Assembly: GCA_041477005.1 (NCBI GenBank) | Contig: JBGOUJ010000082.1 | Span: 1 to 18,655, forward strand | DNA length: 18,655 nt | DNA from: JBGOUJ01 sp041477005 | GTDB lineage: Bacteria; Acidobacteriota; Terriglobia; Bryobacterales; JACQDG01 | Reading direction: 5' to 3' | The notes under the pieces: model-generated | What the model was told of the DNA's origin: nothing | The model's input: only the letters and a program-made list of their open reading frames with translations | Database searches by the model: none | Shown: piece by piece, positions 1-6,627 of the stretch | Layout: each line of letters begins with the position of its first letter | How positions within the stretch are numbered: position 1 is the stretch's first letter | Made by a program: the position numbers and the translations under genes

Positions 1-161
1 ACCTTGGCGCCGAGCTGCTGGTAGTTGAGCTTCGGCAGATGCTTGGAGAAGAGGCACAGGGCCGGGCGTTTGGACGGGACGGCCTTGTCGGCCTGCTGCG
101 CGGCAGCGCGAGCCGCCTGGGTGGCGGCAACCGAAGTTGCCAGAAAATCTCTTCGTGTCAT
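1..161 (-). CDS. Sugar phosphate isomerase/epimerase-like protein, N-terminus only (cut by left edge)
   Basis: The first 53 codons are visible. They begin MTRRDFLATS, a twin-arginine type export signal, followed by an Ala-rich stretch and then KRPALCLFSKHLPKLNYQQL. The CLFSKHL start is the usual first beta strand of xylose-isomerase-like TIM barrel proteins in this kind of genome (family knowledge, recalled and not searched). The ATG at 161 has a strong ribosome binding site, GAGGAGG, about 8 bases upstream. It lies 88 bases downstream of the Gfo/Idh/MocA gene on the same strand. These two families are often neighbours in sugar or inositol catabolism, so a shared pathway is inferred. The catalytic part is outside the window, so substrate and activity cannot be judged. 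Confidence 0.62.
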   Translation of the reverse strand, partial: MTRRDFLATSVAATQAARAAAQQADKAVPSKRPALCLFSKHLPKLNYQQLGAK

Positions 162-182
162 CGACGTCTCCTCCTCACACAG

Positions 183-235
183 GGATCGTAGATCGTGGGC
201 CCCGAGCCCGAAGCGGGATCCGCGATCTGCGATCC
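183..235. repeat. Intergenic inverted repeat between two same-strand genes
   Basis: Arms GGATCGTAGATCG (183-195) and CGATCTGCGATCC (223-235) pair over 13 bases with one T/C difference that can wobble. Inside the loop there is a second small hairpin, CCCG-AAG-CGGG (207-217). No T run follows, so it is a poor intrinsic terminator. It may be a dispersed REP-like element or an mRNA-stabilising hairpin. Confidence 0.5.
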
Positions 236-249
236 AGGGACGGTTCCCT

Positions 250-1428
250 CTAGATCTCTACCTTCTTTCGCTCGGCGTTCCAGCGGACGCGCCGGCCGTG
301 CTCGAGCGAGAGATTAGCCATCTGCACGATCAGCGCACCCTGAAAGCCGCGCTCCACGGGGGCGTTGGGCGTGGCGCGAGTCCGAACGCACTCCAGAAAG
401 TTGGCCACGTGGGCCTCGCTCGCCTTGTCGAAGCCGCCGGAGGTCTCGCTCACGGCGGCCTTCTCCTCCTCACCGCGCTTGTAAATCGCGAAGCTCACGC
501 GGCCGATGTCGAGGCGGGCGAGTTCGCCGTCGAGCTGGTTGAGCTGGTCGTTTTCGCTCTTGTAGCGCATGGCGGTGTAGTTGATGGTGAACACGGCCAC
601 GAAATCCTCGGGGTACTCGGCGGCGACGGTGACGCAATCGGGGGTGTCGACGCCGGGGACGTGCGGGCGGCCGGCGGAGGCGTTCACGGCGAGGGGATAG
701 CCGGCGTTCATCAACATGTGGATGCCGTCGAAGACGTGGGCGCCCTGGTCGGCCATGATGCCGCCGGAGTACTCCGAATAGAACCGCCAGCGGAAGAAGC
801 GTTGCGGGTCCAGGGGGCGGCGCGGAGCAGGGCCTTGCCACTGGTCCCAGTCGAGGGGCCCGGCGAGCGGGCGCTCGGCGGAAGGCTGGAGCTGGTTGTT
901 CAGCCACCACGAGCGGACCATCCGGACCTTGCCCAGCGTGCCGCCGGCGACGGCCTGGCGGGCCTTGAGAAACAGATCGTAGCTGCGGCGTTGCGTGCCG
1001 ACCTGGACGATGCTCTTCGAGCGCCGGGCCGCATCCACCAGCTCGACACCCTGCTCGGGCGTCTGGCAAAGAGGCTTCTCGACGTAAACATCCTTGCCGG
1101 CGGCCATCGCATCGAGCAGCATTCGATGGTGCCAGTGCTCGGGCGTGGCGAGGATGACGATGTCGATGTCCTTGTTATCGAGCAGGGCCTTGTAGTTGCG
1201 GTAGGCACGGGCCTGGTTGCCGGAGAGCGAGAGGCCCTTTTCGAGGTTTGGCTCGTAGACGTCGCAAACGGCGCCGATGCGGACGCCCGGGTCGCGCATG
1301 ATCAGCTTCATGAGGTACTGCCCGCGGCCGCCCGGGCCGATGAGGCCGGCGACGAGCTGGTCGGAGGGCGCGGCTTGCGCCGCGACGGCGGCGCCGCCAG
1401 CCAGGAAGATGCGGCGGTTGACGGACAT
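250..1428 (-). CDS. Gfo/Idh/MocA family oxidoreductase with Tat-like signal
   Basis: This is a 392-residue NAD(P)-dependent oxidoreductase of the Gfo/Idh/MocA family, which acts on sugars, inositols and related polyols. After an N-terminal NRRIFLAGGAAVAAQAA export-type signal comes the Rossmann motif GLIGPGGRGQY (about residues 28-38). The signature EKPL follows in DVYVEKPLCQ, where the Lys is the usual catalytic or cofactor-contacting residue. The C-terminal half has the expected alpha/beta fold, with GGIMADQGAHVFDGIHML carrying the conserved His of the substrate pocket. Length is normal for secreted members of the family. The frame is open upstream to 1680, but the Met at 1428 is the only start directly before the signal peptide. 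No Shine-Dalgarno is visible. A -10-like TATCAT lies 11 bases upstream. The exact substrate is unknown. The partner gene downstream is a probable isomerase/epimerase. Confidence 0.93.
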   Translation of the reverse strand: MSVNRRIFLAGGAAVAAQAAPSDQLVAGLIGPGGRGQYLMKLIMRDPGVRIGAVCDVYEPNLEKGLSLSGNQARAYRNYKALLDNKDIDIVILATPEHWHHRMLLDAMAAGKDVYVEKPLCQTPEQGVELVDAARRSKSIVQVGTQRRSYDLFLKARQAVAGGTLGKVRMVRSWWLNNQLQPSAERPLAGPLDWDQWQGPAPRRPLDPQRFFRWRFYSEYSGGIMADQGAHVFDGIHMLMNAGYPLAVNASAGRPHVPGVDTPDCVTVAAEYPEDFVAVFTINYTAMRYKSENDQLNQLDGELARLDIGRVSFAIYKRGEEEKAAVSETSGGFDKASEAHVANFLECVRTRATPNAPVERGFQGALIVQMANLSLEHGRRVRWNAERKKVEI

Positions 1429-1439
1429 GGCTCTGAGAA

Positions 1440-1467
1440 ATGATAGCGCATTGGGCAGGTGGGACAA
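1440..1467 (-). promoter_or_regulatory. Candidate promoter for the Gfo/Idh/MocA gene
   Basis: On the minus strand, TTGTCC (1467-1462) and TATCAT (1445-1440) are separated by 16 bases. Transcription would start near 1433, leaving only about 5 bases before the ATG at 1428, which fits the lack of a ribosome binding site. The matches to consensus are 4/6 and 5/6. Confidence 0.3.
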
Positions 1468-1595
1468 AGATGGCCGCGAATGAACGCGAGTTGAAGGGGG
1501 CCGGCCGAGGTTCAGCACGGCGCCGTAGCGGTCTCGGTGACTGGGCCTTTCAAGATTGCGACAGTGAAGGGCCGTTGTCGAGTCTGCTTTGCCCG

Positions 1596-3239
1596 CTATG
1601 GCTGCAGGCGGAAATTGACGGTAATCGTTGTGACCACCTCGACCGGCTGGCCGTTGAGCAAGGTCGGCTGATAGCGCCACTGCTGCACGGCTTCCATAGC
1701 CGCCCTAGCAAGCTCCGGGTCGGGCGGCGTGTTGACGACGGAGAGCGCTGCCAGGCCGCCGTCCATGGCGATGATCGCGCGCAGCACGACCGGGCCTTGA
1801 GTGCCCTGGGCCTGGAGCCACTCCGGATAAGGCGGCTTGACGCTCGAGACCAGCCTGGTGGCTTGCACATTTCCGCCGACGCGGATACGGCGGGGAATCC
1901 CGCCCGGCGATGGCGGACTTATGCGAGGCGACTTGCCGATGACGTCTACGGTCTCGGTTACCGATCCGATTTCCAAAGTCATAGCCAGGCGCACGTCGGC
2001 GTCGGCAGCCAGGACGACATCCTTGCGCTGCACGGCAAAGCCCTTGTTGCCTACTTCAAGTATATAGCGACCCCGGGGGATGGCGGCAAATGTGAACTCG
2101 CCGGCGTCGTTGGAGGACGTGATTTCCTGGCCCTTGGTGTCGAGATTGAGGGCTGTTACGGTGGCGGCGGGAATAGCAGCGCCGCTCGCGTCGTAGACCG
2201 TGCCGGAGATCTTTCCAGTAGCTCCGGGCGCTTGGGCGCGCACGGCGGCCAGGGGCAAAATCAGGCAGGCTGCGGCCAGCGCCGCCGCCAGGGCGCTTCT
2301 TCTGGTCAACGCCTGGCGATTGAGGTTTGGATTCAGCAAGGCCACCAGGCGGGTCTCTAAGTCCGCCGGCTGGGCCATGGCCACCGCCGCCGACCAACGC
2401 TCGTTGGCCTGGAGCGACCGCACCAGATCCAGAAGGTGCTCCGCATACTGCGAACCCTTGATCCCCAACCGCAGAACCGCATCATCACAAGCCCTCTCGC
2501 GCTCCTTTCGAAGCCGGCCGGCGGCCAGCCAGACCAGTGAATGGAACCAATACAAAGCGCAGCCGACCTGAGTGAAGAGCTGCGTCAAGCAGTCCTGCCG
2601 CTTCACATGGACCAGCTCATGCGACAGCACCAGGCGCAGCCGTTCGGGGGACCAGTGCCGGGCTTCAGCCGGCAGGAGAAGCAAGGGACGCCACACGCCC
2701 CACGTCATGGGCATGGAAACCCGCGTGCTTTCGAGGACGCAAACGCCGCGCCGCAAACCGATTTGCTCCGACACTTCGGCGATTAGGCCATCGAACGCGT
2801 CGATCCGCTCGCCCCGATGCCGCATCCACCGGACCCGCGCGGCGCCAATCAGCAGACGCGTGAGAGCCACGAGCGCACCGGCCGCCCAAACCGGCAAAGC
2901 CCAGAAATCCCAGCGTGCAGCGGTCGCGGCAGTTGGCGGTAGGGAGGCGGAACGGAGCTGGATCGTTTCGCCCCGCGGCTTGGCGGCGTGGAATGGCGCC
3001 ACCTCGGGCCGGGCTTGCGTCTGCGCCGCCGGCAGCCGCGGGGCGATCCGCCAGGCCGGCAACAGCGGGGAAAGAATCGGCAGGGCCGGCAGGCAGAGGA
3101 TGGCCAAAGTCCAAACCAGGTGCCGGGAGGCCGCCGAAGCACGCCGCCAGGCGAGGCTCAGCGCGTACGCGGCGAGCAAAACGACCGTCGCCTTGATCGT
3201 GTTCTCGAACAGAAACAGCAACCATTTCTCGGAATGCAC
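1596..3239 (-). CDS. BlaR1/MecR1-like M56 metallopeptidase with carboxypeptidase-regulatory and TonB-like C-terminal domains
   Basis: This is a 547-residue membrane sensor protease. N-terminal membrane segments lie near residues 5-30, 41-62 and 112-133. The M56 zinc protease domain has HELVH (207-211) and the downstream ERERACDD (246-253). A further membrane segment lies at about 315-335. The exported part begins with a carboxypeptidase-regulatory-like Ig domain (about 343-420) and ends with a TonB C-terminal-like domain (about 460-546; PPYPEWLQAQGTQGPVVL, then QQWRYQP). It lacks the penicillin-binding domain of true BlaR1, so beta-lactam sensing should not be assumed. The start is GTG, placed by GGAAGGAG within the end of the repressor gene 2 bases upstream. 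In this family, signal-induced self-cleavage activates the zinc site, which leads to loss of the BlaI repressor. The inducing signal here is unknown. Confidence 0.9.
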   Translation of the reverse strand: MHSEKWLLFLFENTIKATVVLLAAYALSLAWRRASAASRHLVWTLAILCLPALPILSPLLPAWRIAPRLPAAQTQARPEVAPFHAAKPRGETIQLRSASLPPTAATAARWDFWALPVWAAGALVALTRLLIGAARVRWMRHRGERIDAFDGLIAEVSEQIGLRRGVCVLESTRVSMPMTWGVWRPLLLLPAEARHWSPERLRLVLSHELVHVKRQDCLTQLFTQVGCALYWFHSLVWLAAGRLRKERERACDDAVLRLGIKGSQYAEHLLDLVRSLQANERWSAAVAMAQPADLETRLVALLNPNLNRQALTRRSALAAALAAACLILPLAAVRAQAPGATGKISGTVYDASGAAIPAATVTALNLDTKGQEITSSNDAGEFTFAAIPRGRYILEVGNKGFAVQRKDVVLAADADVRLAMTLEIGSVTETVDVIGKSPRISPPSPGGIPRRIRVGGNVQATRLVSSVKPPYPEWLQAQGTQGPVVLRAIIAMDGGLAALSVVNTPPDPELARAAMEAVQQWRYQPTLLNGQPVEVVTTITVNFRLQP

Positions 3240-3241
3240 GG

Positions 3242-3631
3242 CTAGGCTCCTTCCTTCTTGGCCTTCTCGATCAGTTGCGAAAGCCGCTCCAACTGCGGAT
3301 GGGAAAGACGAGTGGCGGAGCTGTCGAGCAGTGCGGCTATCACCTGCTCGGCCGATCCGTCGAAGAATGTTTCGAGCATGTGCTCCAGGGCGGAGCGCTT
3401 CGCCCGCTCCCGGGGGATCGTGGGCAGAAAGACGTACCGCAGGTCCCGCTCTTCATGCCGGATGTGGCCCTTCTCCTCGAGGACGCGCAGCTTCGCCCGC
3501 ACGGCCGAGTAGCTCGGGCGGTTCGGCAGGCGCTCATGGATTTCCGCGGCGGTGGCCCGCCCGCGCTGGTAAAGAATGTCCATAATCTGGCGCTCGCGGC
3601 GGCTCAGGTTGAGATGCGGTGTCTTGTTCAT
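3242..3631 (-). CDS. blaI: BlaI/MecI/CopY family winged-helix repressor
   Basis: This is a 129-residue BlaI/MecI-type transcriptional repressor. The N-terminal winged helix runs from LSRRERQIMDILYQRGRATA through the recognition helix region SYSAVRAKLRVLEEKGHI to the wing HEERDLRYVFLP. The C-terminal helices (ALEHMLETFFDGS, LERLSQLIEKAK) are the usual dimerisation and cleavage part. The frame is open upstream to an ATG at 3679, but that ATG sits inside a palindromic operator. The Met at 3631, just before the conserved fold, gives the family's usual length. The gene is followed after 2 bases by the M56 sensor protease, the classic two-gene partner. Two operators directly upstream point to autorepression of the pair. 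Confidence 0.92.
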   Translation of the reverse strand: MNKTPHLNLSRRERQIMDILYQRGRATAAEIHERLPNRPSYSAVRAKLRVLEEKGHIRHEERDLRYVFLPTIPRERAKRSALEHMLETFFDGSAEQVIAALLDSSATRLSHPQLERLSQLIEKAKKEGA

Positions 3632-3641
3632 TCGGCCGACC

Positions 3642-3679
3642 CATGCTGCATTAGCAGCATGATGCTGTAAAAGCAGCAT
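3642..3679 (-). promoter_or_regulatory. Two adjacent palindromic operators for the BlaI-type repressor
   Basis: The first site is a perfect palindrome, CATGCTGC-ATTA-GCAGCATG (3642-3661). The second, ATGCTGT-AAAA-GCAGCAT (3662-3679), has the same 7-4-7 layout with one mismatch in the arms. Their centres are 19 bp apart, about two helical turns, so two repressor dimers could bind on nearly the same face. They lie between a TTGACA -35 box and the repressor start, where binding would block transcription. The assignment to the BlaI product is inferred from position and symmetry. Confidence 0.65.
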
Positions 3680-3692
3680 GCGCCGAAACGGC

Positions 3693-3698
3693 TGTCAA
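3693..3698 (-). promoter_or_regulatory. -35 box of the repressor-protease operon
   Basis: A perfect TTGACA is read on the minus strand (3698-3693) and overlaps the stop codon of the upstream TPR gene. The expected -10 lies inside the second operator (TGCTTT or CTTTTA near 3668-3675), a poor match. That is common for repressed or extended promoters, but it leaves the exact -10 open. Confidence 0.45.
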
Positions 3699-4423
3699 GC
3701 TTTTTCTGTCTTCAGGAAGGCTTCCGCCTTGCGGAACCAGGGGCGCTCCTGGCGGCGGAGGTAGCGGGGCAGGGTCGGCTTCTTGGCCAGGATCTGGCGC
3801 ATCATCTCGCGGGCCTTCTCGGTTTCGCCGTGCTTGGCCAGGAGAAGGCCGTAATTGTAATAAGCGCGGGAGACGGTGGTGCGGCCGAGGATGTCCTCGT
3901 AGGCCCCGCGGGCGGCGTCATCGCGGCCGGCGCGCTCGTAGCTTTCCGCAAGCGTCAGAGAAGCGCCGTAGAAATCGTAGTTGGGCTCGGCGCGGGCGAC
4001 CGGCTCGAGGTCGGCGATGGCGCGATGGATTTCGCCCATCGCGACCAAACTCTTGCCGCGGCCATACAGCGCCTCGCGCAACTCCGGGTCGCGCTTCAGC
4101 GCCCGGGTGAAAAACTCGACGGCGCGGGCGTGCTCACCCTCGGCCGCGTAAATCTCGCCCAGCTCCTGTAACGTCTCCAGGGACGGCGCTTCACCGGCCA
4201 TGTGCTCCAGCCACTGGCGCCGGCGGCGGCGCTCGAAGCGGGCGATGGCCGGGGGCTTCACGCGCAGGTCGGGCAGGACTTCCAGAAAGAAGTAGACCAG
4301 GGCGCCCAATGGACCGAGAAAAATGATCACGAAGAACCAATAGCCCTCCGGCCGGCGGCGAAAGAAGTGCACCAGCATCAGGGCCTGGAACAGGGTGGTG
4401 AAGTACCAGGGAAAGTGGAGCAT
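3695..4423 (-). CDS. Membrane-anchored tetratricopeptide repeat protein
   Basis: The chosen start gives 242 residues. Two membrane segments come first: about residues 3-20, and YWFFVIIFLGPLGALVYFF at about 28-46. The latter resembles the PLDc_N membrane hairpin. A basic stretch, RFERRRRRQW, follows and should face the cytoplasm. The rest is TPR-like: LQELGEIYAAEGEHARAVEFFTRAL, then ALYGRGKSLVAMGEIHRAI, then LAESYERAGRDDAARGAYEDIL, then YYNYGLLLAKHGETEKAREMM. TPR proteins of this type scaffold other proteins; no catalytic motif is seen. A GTG at 4456 would add 11 residues, but neither start has a clear ribosome binding site. The Met at 4423 directly precedes the first hydrophobic segment, so I prefer it. 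The stop codon overlaps the promoter of the repressor operon downstream. Confidence 0.82.
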   Translation of the reverse strand: MLHFPWYFTTLFQALMLVHFFRRRPEGYWFFVIIFLGPLGALVYFFLEVLPDLRVKPPAIARFERRRRRQWLEHMAGEAPSLETLQELGEIYAAEGEHARAVEFFTRALKRDPELREALYGRGKSLVAMGEIHRAIADLEPVARAEPNYDFYGASLTLAESYERAGRDDAARGAYEDILGRTTVSRAYYNYGLLLAKHGETEKAREMMRQILAKKPTLPRYLRRQERPWFRKAEAFLKTEKA

Positions 4424-4456
4424 GAGACAAGCCGTCAGGCGCCAGCTATCAGCCAC

Positions 4457-4690
4457 CAGGGATGCGCACCATTCAGTTTACCGAAGGCTAATGGCTGAAG
4501 GTAATCGTCAGCGAGAAGCTGATTCGAGAGTGTTGGAAGGGAGATGATCCGCGGCTGGAAACCGGCTATCTACCTCTTACCTACCAGCAGCATGGTCCAA
4601 AACCGGAGGATCCTGCCTGGAGCAGGTATAACCTTGGCACTGAGTGTCGGGCAAGAGAACGTCGTTCGACGCGCCGGGGATCACAGATCC
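4457..4690. other. Intergenic stretch with no supported gene
   Basis: Neither strand shows a convincing coding sequence, known RNA or repeat here. A plus-strand frame opens at 4544 after GGAAGGGAG, but its protein is unlike any family I know, and it runs antisense through the small minus-strand ORF at 4691-4900. Whether the space holds regulatory sites for the TPR gene cannot be told from sequence alone. Confidence 0.4.
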
Positions 4691-4900
4691 TCAACCGTTC
4701 GAACCGCCCTGGTCCGGCTCTGGCTTCGCGCGCTCAAGGGCCTGCTTGAGTTCCTGAAGTTTTTTCTGGATGCCAGGGTCGTGCTCTCCGGCCCCGGGGA
4801 ACGGATGTTCCATGCTAAAACTGAACGTGCCCTCATCGTGCTTGTGAACGCGCTTGTAGAGTGGGCTTTGGCTCTCTTTCCGGTCCCAGTACGCGGGCAT
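4691..4900 (-). CDS. Small hypothetical protein, 69 residues
   Basis: The frame encodes 69 residues starting MPAYWDRKESQSPLYKRVHK. It is rich in charged residues and ends with a short amphipathic helix (GIQKKLQELKQALERAKPEP) that could form a coiled coil. There is no signal peptide or membrane segment. A TAGGAGG sequence lies upstream, but about 13 bases from the ATG, further than usual. I do not recognise a family. The balanced amino-acid mix, free of the Arg/Pro/Ala runs typical of antisense shadows in this window, favours a real gene. A longer plus-strand frame overlaps it, so the call is uncertain. Confidence 0.42.
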   Translation of the reverse strand: MPAYWDRKESQSPLYKRVHKHDEGTFSFSMEHPFPGAGEHDPGIQKKLQELKQALERAKPEPDQGGSNG

Positions 4901-5007
4901 TTAGAGCTAGAATCCTCCTACCAAGGCCAGGATACCATTGGCAGCATCCAGGATAAGCGGGTTCAGGGCGACGCCACGTCTAAATCTAAATATGGATCAT
5001 CGGCCAA

Positions 5008-5121
5008 GTGGCGCCGCCGAACCCGAGTTTCGAACGGTTCCTGGGCAGCCCGGAGTTCCAGGGGCTGATTCAGTGCGAGCAGGTCGTCTCCGGGCGTTAC
5101 CAGTTCATCACATTCGTCTGA
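5008..5121 (+). pseudogene. Coding-like C-terminal remnant, plus strand
   Basis: A short plus-strand frame reads VAPPNPSFERFLGSPEFQ..., then GLIQCEQVVSGRYQFITFV and a TGA. It has strong G/C preference at third codon positions and ordinary protein-like composition, unlike shadow frames. The frame is closed upstream by a TAA at 4987-4989, and no ribosome binding site is present. It most resembles the preserved end of a broken gene, or a very small protein starting at the GTG. It runs 25 bases into the end of the convergent lipoprotein gene. No family was recognised. Confidence 0.3.
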
Positions 5122-6149
5122 CCCGCAGTGATGGAGGCCGGCCGGGTGGCCTGGTCCACTTTGACCGAGTAGCTGCCGGCAAACAGCGCGATGGGCTCGT
5201 TGAGCTTCTTGTAGCCGAGTTGGGTGCCGTTCGCATCGAAGACGTAGTAGTAAGCGTCCTTGTTTCCGTTGACCGTCAAGGCGCCGGTCGAATACTCGGC
5301 GGTTTTGGCGCCTTCCAACTGCACCGGAAGCGCGGTGTTGTTCACTTTAGCGGTGTAGGATCCCGGCAAGAACGCCAGCGGGCGACCCAGCTTGTTATAG
5401 GCAAGCTGCGTGCCGGCGGAGTTGAAAACGTAATAGTATTCATCGGTGGCGCCGTTGACCACCAGCATGCCCGCCGGAACTCTCAGCGCGTCACCGGCGG
5501 TGGCGTTCACGGCCTGGGATGTTCCGTTCACCCTGACGGTCCAGGCGCCGGGCAGCAGAGCGAGCGACTTGGATAGCTTGTTGTAGGCCAGTTGGGCGCC
5601 GGATGAGTCGAACACATAGAAATACTCGTCCGTGCCGGCCTCGACGGTGAGGTTTGCAGGCTTGAGTTCCGCGGTCGACCCGGCGGCCACATCCACTGGA
5701 GCCGGCGTCTTATTCACCTGAACCTGGTATTTGCCAGGGAAGAACGCCAGGGCCTTTCCGATCTTTTGGTATGCCATCTGGTTGTTCGAGCCGTCGAACA
5801 CGTAGAAGTACTCGTCCGTCGTTCCACTCGCCAGAATCGATCCCGTGGCGCACGTGGTCAGTATCTTCGCTTGGACGGTGACAGGGTGAGTGGATTTGTT
5901 GACCTTCACCTGGTAGCGGCCCGGTTTGACGGTGGCGGATTGGTTCAGGCGCGCGTACGTAAGTTGCTTGCCGGAGTCGTCGAATACGTAGAAGTATTCT
6001 TCGGTGGTTCCTGTAATCCGGACGGCGCCCTGACCTGAGGGCAGGTCCATGGTTGCAGGGGCAGGCTCGTACCGGCACAGCGGATCTTCCGGGGCTTTGG
6101 AGCAGCCGGCCAGCACCAGCAGCGCTCCCAGGACGATTGGAAGTCTCAC
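5097..6149 (-). CDS. Lipoprotein built from five 62-residue repeats
   Basis: This is a 350-residue exported lipoprotein. The GTG at 6149 is preferred over the ATG at 6170 because GGGAGGA lies 7 bases before it and it gives a compact signal, MRLPIVLGALLVLAGC, with the lipobox LAGC and lipidated Cys at residue 16. From about residue 42 the protein is five tandem units. The aromatic core EYFYVFD and its variants recurs at residues 51, 113, 175, 237 and 299, a spacing of exactly 62. Each unit follows one plan: xxDEYFYVFDxxGxQLAYxKL, then a hydrophobic LALLPG turn, then YxVxVN and a short PVxVxAG strand. A beta-rich fold for each unit is inferred. No known domain was recognised, so ligand and function are unknown. 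It should be anchored in the inner or outer membrane, facing the periplasm or outside. Confidence 0.87.
   Translation of the reverse strand: MRLPIVLGALLVLAGCSKAPEDPLCRYEPAPATMDLPSGQGAVRITGTTEEYFYVFDDSGKQLTYARLNQSATVKPGRYQVKVNKSTHPVTVQAKILTTCATGSILASGTTDEYFYVFDGSNNQMAYQKIGKALAFFPGKYQVQVNKTPAPVDVAAGSTAELKPANLTVEAGTDEYFYVFDSSGAQLAYNKLSKSLALLPGAWTVRVNGTSQAVNATAGDALRVPAGMLVVNGATDEYYYVFNSAGTQLAYNKLGRPLAFLPGSYTAKVNNTALPVQLEGAKTAEYSTGALTVNGNKDAYYYVFDANGTQLGYKKLNEPIALFAGSYSVKVDQATRPASITAGQTNVMNW
5100..6026 (-). repeat. Five tandem 186-bp coding repeats
   Basis: The units, read on the minus strand, are 6026-5841, 5840-5655, 5654-5469, 5468-5283 and 5282-5100, the last shortened by about one codon. The period is constant at 62 codons. 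The DNA has diverged between units, with related but not identical codons for EYFYVFD. This points to old duplication with selection on protein sequence rather than recent slippage. Confidence 0.8.
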
Positions 6150-6219
6150 GGGTTGGTCCTCCCGGGACATGATACGCCAGTTGGGGGTAGTCCGAGGCCG
6201 TGAATCCGTGGCGGGGCTG

Positions 6220-6348
6220 TCAGTTCACGGGCGTGCCATAGGGTACCAGCGTTTTGACTCGCTCGGTGGAATCGACGCGCGCGATACGCAGGCCGAGGCC
6301 CTTCTTGATTCTTTCCACAAGCCCGGTTCGAAGTTCCTGCGGGAACAT
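6220..6348 (-). pseudogene. Duplicated C-terminal fragment of the NTF2-like gene at 11563-12081
   Basis: The last 22 codons before the TGA encode RIARVDSTERV then KTLVPYGTPVN, identical in protein to the end of the intact gene at 11563. Over these 69 bases I count about 8 differences, nearly all silent. Upstream of 6288 the likeness fades to a few residues. The frame stays open to an ATG at 6348, giving only 42 residues without a ribosome binding site. It is best read as the tail of a decayed or recombined copy. Confidence 0.65.
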
Positions 6349-6627
6349 GCATCGGCAGGGTAAGGATTCGTTCGCCCCCTTCCCCCGGCGCGAAGCTGCG
6401 GCCTTGCTTGGCGAGCCATTTTTTGAACTACGAACTCGTCAGGAAGTCAGAATGCAACAGTTATGTTCTGTCGTCAAGAGCTGGGAGGAGCGACGGTGCG
6501 AGCACCGAACCCACGACCACGGCCTGGCAGGGACCGGTGCCTGGCGGACTGCACCGCGTCCCTCAACTGGATCAAGCAGGTCACGGCGCGCACGCCGGCG
6601 GCGAGGTAGGTCCGGGCGCTGGACCGG
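6349..6627. other. Gene-poor stretch, probably decayed
   Basis: No intact gene is supported. One plus-strand frame near 6538-6607 reads CLADCTASLNWIKQVTARTP before a stop and looks mildly coding-like, but it has no start or upstream continuation. Together with the gene fragment just before it, this suggests leftover sequence from past rearrangement. Confidence 0.35.

Noticed and set aside
25..1443. Long plus-strand open frame (472 codons) across the oxidoreductase gene
   Set aside because: It is antisense to a well-recognised protein. Its Gly/Val/Ala/His-rich composition is the usual shadow of a high-GC gene, with no ribosome binding site or family match.
3632..3679. Upstream ATG at 3679 as the start of the BlaI-type repressor
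   Set aside because: The ATG and the following 16 codons are made of the two palindromic operators, and the added residues are not part of the family.
4544..5068. Plus-strand open frame of 174 codons in the gene-poor region
   Set aside because: GGAAGGGAG lies too close to the ATG, the protein matches no family I know, and it is antisense to a small ORF with more ordinary composition. It cannot be excluded fully.
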